DNA of 64,000 bases. Origin: Sva-07 sp963728355. GTDB lineage: Bacteria > Actinomycetota > Acidimicrobiia > Acidimicrobiales > Ilumatobacteraceae. Where the stretch lies: positions 310,001 to 374,000 of the forward strand of contig CAVSJQ010000002.1 of NCBI GenBank assembly GCA_963728355.1. Direction: 5' to 3'. The notes beneath the pieces are model-generated. The model was not told where the DNA came from. It saw only the letters and a program-made list of their open reading frames with translations, and searched no databases. Below are positions 51,368-59,721 of the stretch, piece by piece; the first letter of the stretch is position 1, and each line of letters starts with the position of its first letter. Both the position numbers and the translations under genes were made by a program.

Positions 51368-51442
51368 CAGATCCGACCGGTCGGTGACCGTCACCACCCA
51401 TCGCTGCCCAGCGCACTCCGCTGGGTTCGGCCACAATGCGGC

Positions 51443-52825
51443 ATGGACACGAGCAGCCCGTCGGCACAAGGAATCGATCCGGTGGGGGTGTCCGCATTCC
51501 TCGACGCCATCGAATCCGAACCTCGCGTCGAGCCGCACGGCCTGATCATCCAACGCCACGGACACCGCGTCGTGGAGGCCTACTGGGCGCCGCACCACGC
51601 TGATCTCAGCCGGCTCGTCTACTCGCTCAGCAAGTCGTTCACCGGCACGGCGCTGGGCCTGTTGGTCGGCGACGGTCTGCTCACACTCGACGATTTCGTC
51701 AGCGACCACCTGCCCGAACTGTACGACGACGAGACGCCCGATGGGCTCCGTCGCCTACGGATCCGGCACATCGCCTCGATGGCGACGGGCCACTCCGCCG
51801 AGACGCTGCTCGACGCCGTGCTCGCCGATCCCGATGACCCGGTGCGCGGCTTCCTCACGATCGCCCCCGACGCCGAGCCCGGCACCCGCTTCGCCTACAA
51901 CCAGCCGCCGGTGCTCACCCTGTCGCGCATTCTCGAACGCCTCGCGGGCGAACGCCTCGTCGACCTGCTGCGGCGCCGCGTGCTCGACCCGATCGGAGCT
52001 GGTGACGTCCGCTGGCGCCAGCTCGCCGGCGACGACATGGGGTTCTCCGGCGTGTTCACGAACCTCGACACGATCGCCCGCCTCGGCCAGCTGTACCTCG
52101 ACGACGGCGTGTGGAACGGTCGGCGCATCCTGCCCGAGGGATGGGTCGCCAACGCATCGTCGCTGCAGACCCCCAACGGTGATTGGGAACAGATCGACTG
52201 GCAGCAGGGCTACGGGTTCCAGTTCTGGATGTCACGCCACGGCTACCGCGGCGACGGAGCGTTCGGCCAGTTCATGGTGGTCCTGCCCGAACACGACACC
52301 GTGGTCGCCATGTTCTCCTGCACGGACGACATGCAGGCGGTCCTCGACGCCATGTGGGAACACCTCCTCCCGGCGCTCGGCGACGCAACCGATCGAACCG
52401 GCGACCAGGCCCTCGCCGAACGCATCGCCGCACTCGCCGTGCCGACCGTGGCCGAACGTCGCGGCGGATCTGCACCGCACGCGATGCCCGACATGGCGTT
52501 CCGACCCAATGGCTCCGAGCCGTCGCACTTCACGGTCACCGGTATCGACACCGTCGGCGATCGCATGAGCGTGAGCGAGCAGGACGGGTCGTTCACGGTG
52601 GCACTGACCGAGAAGTGGACCGTCGGAGATTCGGTCGCCGCCAGTGCGACCCGGCTCGACGACGGGCGACTCGCCGTCGATCTGTCGTTCCTCCACACTC
52701 CCCACCGCCTCGAGATCGAACTCGATCCGGCCACCGCCACCTTCGTCGCCCGGTGGCCCCTGATGCCGCTGTTCGGCGTCGGCGCCGACCACAGGCTCAC
52801 CGAGCTGCGCGAGCTGCCCGACTGA
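51443..52825 (+). CDS. Beta-lactamase-family serine hydrolase
   Basis: A 460-aa class C beta-lactamase/esterase-like protein. The SxxK motif is S61-L-S-K64 in LVYSLSKSFTGTALGLLVGDG, and Y152 lies in TRFAYNQPPVLTLSRILE, a variant of YxN. The third motif region is around GFQFWMSRHGYRGDGAFGQF. No signal peptide is present, so it is likely a cytoplasmic esterase or peptidase. Residues after about 370 form a separate beta domain. CACAAT lies 5 nt before the ATG. Confidence 0.88.
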   Translation: MDTSSPSAQGIDPVGVSAFLDAIESEPRVEPHGLIIQRHGHRVVEAYWAPHHADLSRLVYSLSKSFTGTALGLLVGDGLLTLDDFVSDHLPELYDDETPDGLRRLRIRHIASMATGHSAETLLDAVLADPDDPVRGFLTIAPDAEPGTRFAYNQPPVLTLSRILERLAGERLVDLLRRRVLDPIGAGDVRWRQLAGDDMGFSGVFTNLDTIARLGQLYLDDGVWNGRRILPEGWVANASSLQTPNGDWEQIDWQQGYGFQFWMSRHGYRGDGAFGQFMVVLPEHDTVVAMFSCTDDMQAVLDAMWEHLLPALGDATDRTGDQALAERIAALAVPTVAERRGGSAPHAMPDMAFRPNGSEPSHFTVTGIDTVGDRMSVSEQDGSFTVALTEKWTVGDSVAASATRLDDGRLAVDLSFLHTPHRLEIELDPATATFVARWPLMPLFGVGADHRLTELRELPD

Positions 52826-52874
52826 TTGCGTCCAGCCCAGCGGGCGGGTGCGTCGAGCTGCAACACTGCGGTTC

Positions 52875-53384
52875 ATGCTGGTCCGTCGGGAGGAACCGCG
52901 CGACGTCGCTGCGGTCCGCGCCGTTCACGCCGCAGCGTTCGTCGACGAGGGCGAGCCCGCCGAGGTGCGTCTCGTCGATGCCCTGCGGACCTCCGGTGCA
53001 TGGATTCCTGCGCTCTCGTGGGTGGCCGAACGTGACGGCCTCGTGGTCGGCCACGTGGTGTGCACCCGCGGGCACGTCGGCGCGGTGGCGGCGGTCGGGC
53101 TCGGTCCGCTGGGGGTCGTGCCCTCGGCGCAGCATGACGGTGTCGGCTCGGCGCTGATGTATGCGGTCATCGGCGCCGCCGACGCCCTCGACGAGCCCCT
53201 GATTGCGCTGTTGGGCGCTCCCGGCTACTACGGCCGGTTCGGCTTCGCCGCCGCGACGAGTCGTTCCATCCGACCGCCGGACCCCTCATGGGGTGAGCAC
53301 TTCCAGGTGCGCACGCTGACCGCGTTCGACGCATCGATCACGGGAACGTTCTCGTACGCATCGCCGTTCACGACGCTGACATGA
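52875..53384 (+). CDS. GNAT-family N-acetyltransferase
   Basis: A 169-aa acetyltransferase of the YhbS-like type. It has REEPRDVAAVRAVHAAAF at the N-terminus, VVGHVVCTRGHVG, the acetyl-CoA site LGPLGVVPSAQHDGVGSALM and LIALLGAPGYYGRFGF, typical for the family. The substrate is unknown. The stop TGA overlaps the ATG of the following degraded acetyltransferase frame as ATGA, indicating a former two-gene unit. Confidence 0.88.
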   Translation: MLVRREEPRDVAAVRAVHAAAFVDEGEPAEVRLVDALRTSGAWIPALSWVAERDGLVVGHVVCTRGHVGAVAAVGLGPLGVVPSAQHDGVGSALMYAVIGAADALDEPLIALLGAPGYYGRFGFAAATSRSIRPPDPSWGEHFQVRTLTAFDASITGTFSYASPFTTLT

Positions 53385-53825
53385 CGGCGCACAACGACCG
53401 CCCGAGGGGGTCCGTCGAGCGACGGACGACGATCTCGACACGGTCGTGGAGGTGCTCGTTGCATCGCACGAGACGTTCGTCCGGGAACGATGGGCGCTGC
53501 CACATCCCGACCGTCGCGACCGGCTCGCCAATCTCTATCGCTGCGATGTCGGTCTGGTGGCACTCGAGTTGGGCGAGGTGTGGATCACCGACTGCGGCCG
53601 GTCCGTGGCGGTGTGGCTGCCGGCGGGCGCCGAACTGGACGAGCTCCCGCACGGCGCACCGGCAACCTGGGCGATGGCGCGTTCGGCGATCGCCGGCGGT
53701 GAGGGCTGACGAGTGGTCGAGGAGGACGGACGACCCGTCGGGCGATCGACTTCTACCGACGACTCGGCTTCGAGAGCGTCGGGGTTCGCCAGTTCGGGGA
53801 CGACGAGTGCCTGGTCATGCGACGT
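53381..53825 (+). pseudogene. Remnant of a second GNAT acetyltransferase gene
   Basis: Three pieces lie in three frames. ATG 53381 opens MTAHNDRPRG. Beyond a G5 run the neighbouring frame reads VRRATDDDLDTVVEVLVASHETF and ALELGEVWITDCGRSVAVWLP, a GNAT N-terminal half, to a stop at 53709. A third frame near 53740-53820 reads IDFYRRLGFESVGVRQFG, a GNAT C-terminal end. The acetyl-CoA-binding motif A is missing, so an internal deletion has occurred in addition to frameshifts. Confidence 0.7.
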
Positions 53826-53965
53826 CGTCGAATTCGACCCACCGGCGCACTCGTCCGGGAGCGGACTGAACCTCTTGACCACGCCCGACCAGAGGCGGAA
53901 GATCGGTGGCAACGATCGATCATTCGACGAGAGCTGGTGGGGCCAGCTCGGATGGGGGTGCTGAG

Positions 53966-54259
53966 ATGGTGCGACTGGCAGCATTCGTCCTGGTGTTCGG
54001 GGCGGCGCTCGGATCCGTCCCCGCCGGAGTGGGCCATGCGGCGCCTGATGGCGGTCCCGCCCAGCCGGTGGTGTCCAACATGGGGCTGTGTTCGGCGTTC
54101 CTCGCCCAGGCTGGCGTACGAGCGGACGTGAATCATCTCATCCGCGAGTTCGGCGCTTTCCTTCCCGACGGTCCGTATCTCAGCCCGGGCGAGCTGTATC
54201 GGATTCGAGCCCGGGAACATCCTGACGCTTCAGCTGCAGAGGAGTGCGTGCAGCGCTGA
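53966..54259 (+). CDS. Small secreted hypothetical protein
   Basis: A 97-aa protein with a Sec signal (VRLAAFVLVFGAALGSVPAGVGHA) and likely cleavage after AHA or GHA. The mature ~70 residues contain two cysteines (MGLCSAF and EECVQR) that could form a disulfide. GGGGGTG precedes the ATG. No family recognised. It is followed by a second secreted gene of similar character. Confidence 0.65.
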   Translation: MVRLAAFVLVFGAALGSVPAGVGHAAPDGGPAQPVVSNMGLCSAFLAQAGVRADVNHLIREFGAFLPDGPYLSPGELYRIRAREHPDASAAEECVQR

Positions 54260-54320
54260 CCTTCGAGTGGTGGGACGACGACACTGACCGCCCATGGGCG
54301 GCCGAGACAAGGAGAGCCCA

Positions 54321-54794
54321 ATGAACAGGAAGTCCGCCGCCGCCGCAGTGATCTTCATCGGTGCGAGTGTGCTGACGCCCCTGGCAGGATCCGCTGCAGC
54401 GAAGGGGTCGTACGACCCCAACGTCGCCCGGCTCGCCAACCCTGCCAACGTCTGCAAGTCGATCCCGGGGTCGATCGAGCATGCTGCCGAGGAACCCGGG
54501 ATGCCCACGCCCGATCTGTCCTGGTTCGACTACGACGACTGCGTCCGCACGATGGCGCACGGCGACGCATTCGTGGAGCCTGCCGAGGTGTTCGGGTCGC
54601 CCTACGTGCAGTGCGATCGGCTGCAGGAGTTCGGCCTCACGCTGCCGCACACATTCCACGACACCGACAACATGGAAGACCAGCTGCTGCCCGACCTGGT
54701 CGCCAAGAACCGCAAGCAGTGCGGCAACGCCCTGTATGCGTTCCACGCCATCTTCACGGCGCTCTTCCCGGGAGGACCACCCGAGGGCGAGTAG
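54321..54794 (+). CDS. Secreted hypothetical protein
   Basis: A 157-aa protein with signal peptide RKSAAAAVIFIGASVLTPLAGSAAA and an AAGGAGAG ribosome-binding site. The mature domain has four cysteines (NVCKSI, DDCVRT, VQCDRL, KQCGNA), suggesting two disulfides, and is acidic. No enzyme motif is visible. It may be co-transcribed with the preceding secreted protein gene, 61 bp upstream. Confidence 0.7.
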   Translation: MNRKSAAAAVIFIGASVLTPLAGSAAAKGSYDPNVARLANPANVCKSIPGSIEHAAEEPGMPTPDLSWFDYDDCVRTMAHGDAFVEPAEVFGSPYVQCDRLQEFGLTLPHTFHDTDNMEDQLLPDLVAKNRKQCGNALYAFHAIFTALFPGGPPEGE

Positions 54795-54866
54795 TCAGCG
54801 CCATAGCGTCCCTGGACGCTCGGGCGACGACGCACCGACGGGCAGGCACCCTGCGGTCGGTCGTCG

Positions 54867-55841
54867 CTACCAGGCGTACGCTTCAGGGGCGGTACCGCCG
54901 GGGCCGGGGAAGATCGAGTCGATCGACGCCAGCGTGTCCGCGTCGAGGGTGATCTCAAGGGCGCGCAACGAGGCGCCGTCGAGTTGACCCATCGTGCGGG
55001 GGCCGATGATCGGGCAGGTGACGCCGTCCTGGGCGAGGAGCCACGCCAACGCCACCGCTGCCGGTTCCTCGCCGAGATCGGCGCACAGCGTCTCCCATCG
55101 CTCCAGTTGCGGACGCAGTTTGTCGATCCGCTTCAGCGATTGCGGGGATTGGCGACGAGCGCGGTCGGAGTCGCCGAGGACGCCGCCGAGCAGCCCGCCC
55201 GAGAGCGGACTCCACGGGATCACCCCGACGCCGTACTCGCGGCATGCCGGCAGCACTTCGAGTTCGACGGTCCGGACCAGGAGGTTGTAGTGGCTCTGCT
55301 CACTGACGAGGCCGAGTGTGTTCCGCCGAGCGGCAGCTTCGTTCGCCCGAGCGATGTGCCATCCGCCGAAGTTGCTGCTGCCGACGTAGGTGATCTTGCC
55401 CTGCTGGATCAGCGTGTCCATCGCCTGCCAGACCTCCTCCCACGGCGCGGTCCGGTCGATGTGGTGCATCTGGTAGAGGTCGATGTGGTCGGTCTGCATC
55501 CGGCGAAGGCTGTCGTCGCACGCCATCCGGATGTGGCGGGCCGACAGCCGGCCGTCGTTCGGCCAGTCGGACATCGCTCCGAACAGCTTCGTCGCCAGCA
55601 CGATCTTGTCGCGCCGGCCGCCACCCTGAGCGAGCCACCGTCCGATGATCGACTCGGTGGCGCCCGGACCCAGGTCACCGCCGTACCGGTTCGCGGTGTC
55701 GAAGAAGTTGATCCCGAGGTCGAGGGCGCGATCCATGATCGCGAAGGATTCGTCCTCGGGTGTCTGCGGCCCGAAGTTCATCGTGCCGAGACACAGCTCG
55801 CTGACCTGGAGAGCGGTGCGGCCCAGTCGTCGATAGTGCAT
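54867..55841 (-). CDS. Aldo/keto reductase
   Basis: A 324-aa NADPH-dependent (beta/alpha)8 reductase. MHYRRLGRTALQVSELCLGTMNFG starts the barrel. The catalytic tetrad is visible as D and Y in INFFDTANRYGG, K in IVLATKLFG and H in LYQMHHID. The cofactor loop region is IIGPRTMGQLDG. It resembles the AKR11/YajO-like group. Physiological carbonyl substrate unknown. GAGGCT lies 6 nt before the ATG. Confidence 0.92.
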   Translation of the reverse strand: MHYRRLGRTALQVSELCLGTMNFGPQTPEDESFAIMDRALDLGINFFDTANRYGGDLGPGATESIIGRWLAQGGGRRDKIVLATKLFGAMSDWPNDGRLSARHIRMACDDSLRRMQTDHIDLYQMHHIDRTAPWEEVWQAMDTLIQQGKITYVGSSNFGGWHIARANEAAARRNTLGLVSEQSHYNLLVRTVELEVLPACREYGVGVIPWSPLSGGLLGGVLGDSDRARRQSPQSLKRIDKLRPQLERWETLCADLGEEPAAVALAWLLAQDGVTCPIIGPRTMGQLDGASLRALEITLDADTLASIDSIFPGPGGTAPEAYAW

Positions 55842-55906
55842 GTGCCCAGCCTCGCAGAATCCGTCGACGAAACGAACTTGGCCCGTCGGTTCGACGACGT
55901 TGCGGG

Positions 55907-56263
55907 TCAGGGCATCGGCGTCTGTTGGTAGAGGGCGAGCTTCCACTCGTCGCCGCGGCGCACGTAGACACTGCTCATCACACCGACGAATGGCTGTTCG
56001 CCGTCGCCTCGGTGGCCGGTGCCGACGTACACCACGCCGCCCGCGTCCTCGCCGATCGGGATCAATCGAACATCGTCGATCTCGTACCCCGCCCACGGCG
56101 GCGCATTGCGCAAGGCGTCGACGACCTCACGGCGGGTCATCGCGACGCCGTTGGCGAGCACCATGATCCCATCGTCGGCCATGTGTTCGCCGTAGAACTC
56201 CGAGCCCGTTCCGTCGCACAGCGACGCCCACCCGGCGTGTTCCAAGTCGAGCAGCTCATCCAC
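55907..56263 (-). CDS. SnoaL/NTF2-like (DUF4440-type) protein
   Basis: A 118-aa cone-shaped alpha+beta fold protein. MDELLDLEHAGWASLCDGTGSEFY, MVLANGVAMTRREVVDAL and the final SVYVRRGDEWKLALYQQTP are typical of DUF4440/SnoaL-like proteins. These are often small-molecule binders or isomerases, with no defined function for this group. It lies 66 bp upstream of the aldo/keto reductase gene on the same strand. Confidence 0.8.
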   Translation of the reverse strand: MDELLDLEHAGWASLCDGTGSEFYGEHMADDGIMVLANGVAMTRREVVDALRNAPPWAGYEIDDVRLIPIGEDAGGVVYVGTGHRGDGEQPFVGVMSSVYVRRGDEWKLALYQQTPMP

Positions 56264-56359
56264 CGCACCGATCTACCCGCCTCGCCTCGCTCTCGAACAC
56301 CGAGGCCAGCCCGGTGCGTGGTCAGGCACGCGGCGTCTGGTGGCGTTCGCCGTGCGACG

Positions 56360-56896
56360 TCACAGCTCGCCGTGCCTGGTGGGAGCGAGTTGCGCGAGGA
56401 ATCGCTGCGCGGCCCGCGTGGCCTCGAGGCGCCAGAGTGCGACGACGTCGTCGCCGCGGCCGACATCGGCGAGCTGCGCAGCGTGCTCGTCGACGATCGC
56501 GCCTTGACGTTCGAGCATGTCGGAGATGTCGACCTGGTGCAGTTCGGCGAACACGAGTTTCAGCAGCAACTCGCTGCGCAGATCGCGGAGGTGGGGGACC
56601 GGGGTGCGGAGCCACGAGCGAAATCGGGATCGCCCGAGTCGTGACGCGGCGAGCACGGTGCGGTTCGGGCCTGCGATTCCGGGTTCCTCGGCCACTGGTT
56701 CGATCCATTCGCGCCTGCCGAGCTGGTCGAGCGCCCGGTAGGTGAGTGGACGCGAGAGATGCCAGATGCGGCCGATGTCGCCATCGGGGCGGAGCCGTTT
56801 CACGATCGCCCATCCGTGGGCGGGCTGCTCGTAGAGGATGCCGAGACACGCCCACTCGCCGAGCAACGGGCCGCGACCGAGGTGCGCACCGGTCAT
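56360..56896 (-). CDS. PadR-like winged-helix regulator in the molybdate operon
   Basis: A 178-aa protein with a PadR-type N-terminal winged helix (GEWACLGILYEQPAHGWAIVKRL, then LTYRALDQLGRREWI) and a C-terminal helical domain containing LRDLRSELLLKLVFAELH, as in PadR subfamily 1/2 proteins. Its start overlaps the modC stop as ATGA, so it is co-translated with the molybdate importer. It is a good candidate to autoregulate the operon, in place of ModE. Ligand unknown. Confidence 0.82.
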   Translation of the reverse strand: MTGAHLGRGPLLGEWACLGILYEQPAHGWAIVKRLRPDGDIGRIWHLSRPLTYRALDQLGRREWIEPVAEEPGIAGPNRTVLAASRLGRSRFRSWLRTPVPHLRDLRSELLLKLVFAELHQVDISDMLERQGAIVDEHAAQLADVGRGDDVVALWRLEATRAAQRFLAQLAPTRHGEL

Positions 56897-57945
56897 GCGG
56901 GGTAGACCTCGACGTCGGTGGCCTTGACCGCCGCATGGACGACGTCTCCCGGGCGGAGCTGCAGGTTGTCGAGCGCCGCAGCAGTGATCTCCGCAGTGAG
57001 GTGGATGGGCCCGTCGATGCCGACACGAACGCGATCGCCGAGCCGGTCGATGTCGTCGATGCTCCCGGCGAAGGTGTTGCGAGCGCTGGTGTCGGCAGCG
57101 TGGAGCGACAGGGCGATCGATTGGGGCCGGATGATGGCGAATGCCGGACCGGCGAAGTCGGCGACCACGGCGACGCGCACGCCGTCGCGGGTGATCAAGC
57201 CGTCCGCCGTCACGGTGCCGTCGATGAGGTTCGTGCCGATCAGCTCGGCGACGTAGCGCGATCGCGGGTGCGCGGTGATGTCGGCGAGCGTGCCGGTCTG
57301 GGCGATGGTGCCGTGGTCGAAGATGGCGACACGGTCAGCCAGTGCATAGGCGTCGACGGGATCGTGGGTGACGAGGATGCGCACGCCGTCGAAAGCGTCG
57401 AGGTCGCGCCGAAGGTCGCGCCGGACCTGCCGGCGGGTGCCCGCATCGAGCGCAGCCAGCGGTTCGTCGAGCAGGAGCATCCGCGGGCCGATGGCCAGGG
57501 CCCGTGCGAGTGCGACGCGCTGCGCCTGGCCTCCGGACAGTTCCCGAGGCCGGGCGGCTGCGTGGTCGGCCAGGCCCATCCGTTCCAGCCAGTCGCGTGC
57601 CTGGCGGCGGGCGTCCGACCGCCGCACGCCGCGCGCCCGGAGCCCGAATGCGACGTTGTCGAGCGCCGAGAGGTGTTCGAACAGGAGGTACTGCTGGAAC
57701 ACGACGCCCACCGGTCGACGCTCGGGCGCGACGAAGATGTCGCGGTCGGCGTCGTCGAGCACCGAGTCGTCGATGCGGATCCGGCCCCGGTCGATGGGCT
57801 CCAGCCCGGCGAGGGCCCGCAGCATCGTCGTCTTGCCCGAGCCGTTGGGACCAAGCACCGCCAGGACCTCGCCGGGCTCGACGCGGACGTCGATGTCGAG
57901 ATCGAATGCGCCGACGCGCAGGCCGATGTCGGCGTGGAGCGTCAT
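56893..57945 (-). CDS. modC: Molybdate ABC transporter ATP-binding protein
   Basis: A 350-aa ATPase. Walker A is GPNGSGKTT at 32-40, Q-loop VVFQQYLLFEHLSAL, signature LSGGQAQRVALARAL, Walker B LLLDEPLAALD and switch ILVTHDPVDA. The C-terminal MOP/TOBE domain (about 285-350: GDRVRVGIDGPIHLTAEITAAAL and VVHAAVKATDVEVYP) is typical of ModC. It overlaps modB and the PadR-like gene by 4 nt each. Confidence 0.94.
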   Translation of the reverse strand: MTLHADIGLRVGAFDLDIDVRVEPGEVLAVLGPNGSGKTTMLRALAGLEPIDRGRIRIDDSVLDDADRDIFVAPERRPVGVVFQQYLLFEHLSALDNVAFGLRARGVRRSDARRQARDWLERMGLADHAAARPRELSGGQAQRVALARALAIGPRMLLLDEPLAALDAGTRRQVRRDLRRDLDAFDGVRILVTHDPVDAYALADRVAIFDHGTIAQTGTLADITAHPRSRYVAELIGTNLIDGTVTADGLITRDGVRVAVVADFAGPAFAIIRPQSIALSLHAADTSARNTFAGSIDDIDRLGDRVRVGIDGPIHLTAEITAAALDNLQLRPGDVVHAAVKATDVEVYPA

Positions 57946-58823
57946 CGCACGAAGGCGGCGTCACGGCTGCCGCCCAGCCATCGGTCACGCAACCCGATCA
58001 GCACGGCGAAGCTGACCGCGATCAGTACGAGTGCGATCATGATCGCCTCGTCGGGGTCGGTCTCGAGCGCGAGGTAGGTGGCGAGCGGCATGGTCTGCGT
58101 GCGGCCCGGGAAGTTGCCCGCGAACGTGATCGTGGCGCCGAACTCGCCGAGGGCTCTCGCCCATGCGAGGACGGCGCCGGCGACCAGGGCTGGGCGGATC
58201 GTCGGCAGGGTGACGCGCGAGAACACGTACCAGCGGCCGGCGCCGAGCGTCCGCGCGGCGTCCTCGACGCGGTGGTCGAGCTGGCGCAGCGCCGCCTCGA
58301 CCGTCAGGACGAGGAACGGCATGGCGACGAAGGTCTGGGCGACGACGACGCCGGCGGTGGTGAACGGCAACCGGATGCCCAACCACTCGTCGAGGTACTG
58401 GCCGAAGACGCCGCGACGCCCGAACGAGGCGAACAGTGCGACGCCGCCGACCACCGGTGGCAGCACCATCGACAGCGTGGCCAGTGCCCTCACCAGGCCA
58501 CGTCCCCGGAACTCCACCCGTGCCAGGAGCCACGCCAGCGGCACGCCGAACACGGCGGAGAGGACCGTCGCGGCGAGCGAGGTCCGCATCGACAGCCAGA
58601 GCGCGTCGCGCACGGTGGAACTGCCGAGCACGTCGCTGGCCTGGCCCCACGGCGCGCGCCACACCAGACCGGCGAACGGCAGCGCGAAGAACGCAATGGC
58701 GCAGCCGGCGAGCACCAGCGCCGGCCAGGGCAGGCGCTCTCGTCCGACTCGGCGGTTGCGTCGTGGCGCCGGCGGGAGCGAGGCGCCTGCCTCGCCGGCG
58801 GAGCGGTCGGCAATGTCGGTCAC
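57942..58823 (-). CDS. modB: Molybdate ABC transporter permease
   Basis: A 293-aa permease with a long charged N-terminus and about six membrane helices. Family motifs include LSMVLPPVVGGVALFASFGRRG and the docking loop EDAARTLGAGRWYVFSRVTLPTIRPALVAGAVLAWARALGEFGATITFAGN (broken by helix ends). GTG 58823 overlaps the modA stop as GTGA. It forms the ModABC importer with its neighbours. Confidence 0.94.
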   Translation of the reverse strand: MTDIADRSAGEAGASLPPAPRRNRRVGRERLPWPALVLAGCAIAFFALPFAGLVWRAPWGQASDVLGSSTVRDALWLSMRTSLAATVLSAVFGVPLAWLLARVEFRGRGLVRALATLSMVLPPVVGGVALFASFGRRGVFGQYLDEWLGIRLPFTTAGVVVAQTFVAMPFLVLTVEAALRQLDHRVEDAARTLGAGRWYVFSRVTLPTIRPALVAGAVLAWARALGEFGATITFAGNFPGRTQTMPLATYLALETDPDEAIMIALVLIAVSFAVLIGLRDRWLGGSRDAAFVR

Positions 58824-59602
58824 GGTGACGAGAACCCGTAGCTCGCGAGGATCGCCTGTCCGGTGTCGCCGAGCACGAAGTCGACGAAGGCCTGCGCGCC
58901 GCCGGCGGTCGGCGCCTCGGTGGTGACGACGATCGGGTACTCGGCCACCACGTTGAGATCTGGGGCGATCTCGACGCCGTCGGCCTCGGCGCCGGCGGCG
59001 GCCACGTCGGTGGCGTACGCGATGCCGGCATCGGCCTCGCCGAGCGTCACCTTGGTCACGACCGACTTGACGTTCTCCTCGAACGAATCCGGCGTGATGG
59101 TGACACCGGCGTTCTCGAAGATCTGAGCGGCGTACGAGCCGCAGGGCACCTCCGGAGCACACGTGACGAGGATCAGATCGTCGTCGGCGAGGTCCTCGAC
59201 GCCGGCGATGCCGAGCGGATTGCCCGCCTCGACGATGATCTCGGACCGGTTGGTGGCGAACACCACCGGGCCGGCCGCAGTTGCATCGGCGTCGACGAGC
59301 TTCGACATGTTCTGGAGATCGGCCGATGCGAAGACGTCGGCAGGCGCGCCCTCGATGATCTGGGCAGCCAACTCCGAGGATGCCGCGAAGTTGAAGGTGA
59401 CCGCCGTCTCCGGGTCTGGTCCATCGATCCGGTTGGCCTCGACGAACGCGTCGCCGAGCTCCGTGAAGGCGCCGGTCAACGACGCCGCAGCGAACACCAC
59501 CACCTCGCCCCGGGTGTCGTCGTTCCCGCACGCCCCGATGGCAAGGCCGAGCACCAGTAGCGAGGCGATGTGAAGCCGTCGGAACGGCGGTGGCCGGCGC
59601 AT
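58820..59602 (-). CDS. modA: Molybdate-binding lipoprotein
   Basis: A 260-aa periplasmic-type receptor. LHIASLLVLGLAIGAC is a lipoprotein signal with C25. The mature protein shows VVVFAAASLTGAFTELGDAF, FNFAASSELAAQIIEGAPADVFASAD and GEADAGIAYATDVAAAG, which line the oxyanion site in ModA proteins. First gene of modABC-padR. The promoter overlaps a palindrome (see next entry). Confidence 0.94.
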   Translation of the reverse strand: MRRPPPFRRLHIASLLVLGLAIGACGNDDTRGEVVVFAAASLTGAFTELGDAFVEANRIDGPDPETAVTFNFAASSELAAQIIEGAPADVFASADLQNMSKLVDADATAAGPVVFATNRSEIIVEAGNPLGIAGVEDLADDDLILVTCAPEVPCGSYAAQIFENAGVTITPDSFEENVKSVVTKVTLGEADAGIAYATDVAAAGAEADGVEIAPDLNVVAEYPIVVTTEAPTAGGAQAFVDFVLGDTGQAILASYGFSSP

Positions 59603-59608
59603 CGCCTC

Positions 59609-59629
59609 ACAATAGTCAGCATTCGACTA
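59609..59629 (-). promoter_or_regulatory. modA promoter with overlapping palindromic operator
   Basis: On the minus strand a -10 box TATTGT ends 6 nt before the modA ATG (leaderless). The inverted repeat TAGTC-N7-GACTA (59613-59629) overlaps the -10. A repressor bound there would block transcription; the PadR-like protein at the end of the operon is the obvious candidate. Confidence 0.5.
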
Positions 59630-59721
59630 CTGGCTTGTCATCTCGATCGGCGCGAGAGTGGATGAAGGTCGCCGGCGACGGTGGCCGACCTCGTTCGGCA
59701 ATCTTCGAAGGAGGATGGATC

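Noticed and set aside
48596..51709. 1037-codon minus-strand frame
   Set aside because: Only the short part near 49346-49606 resembles a protein (sulfotransferase); the rest is antisense to the hydrolase and GerW genes.
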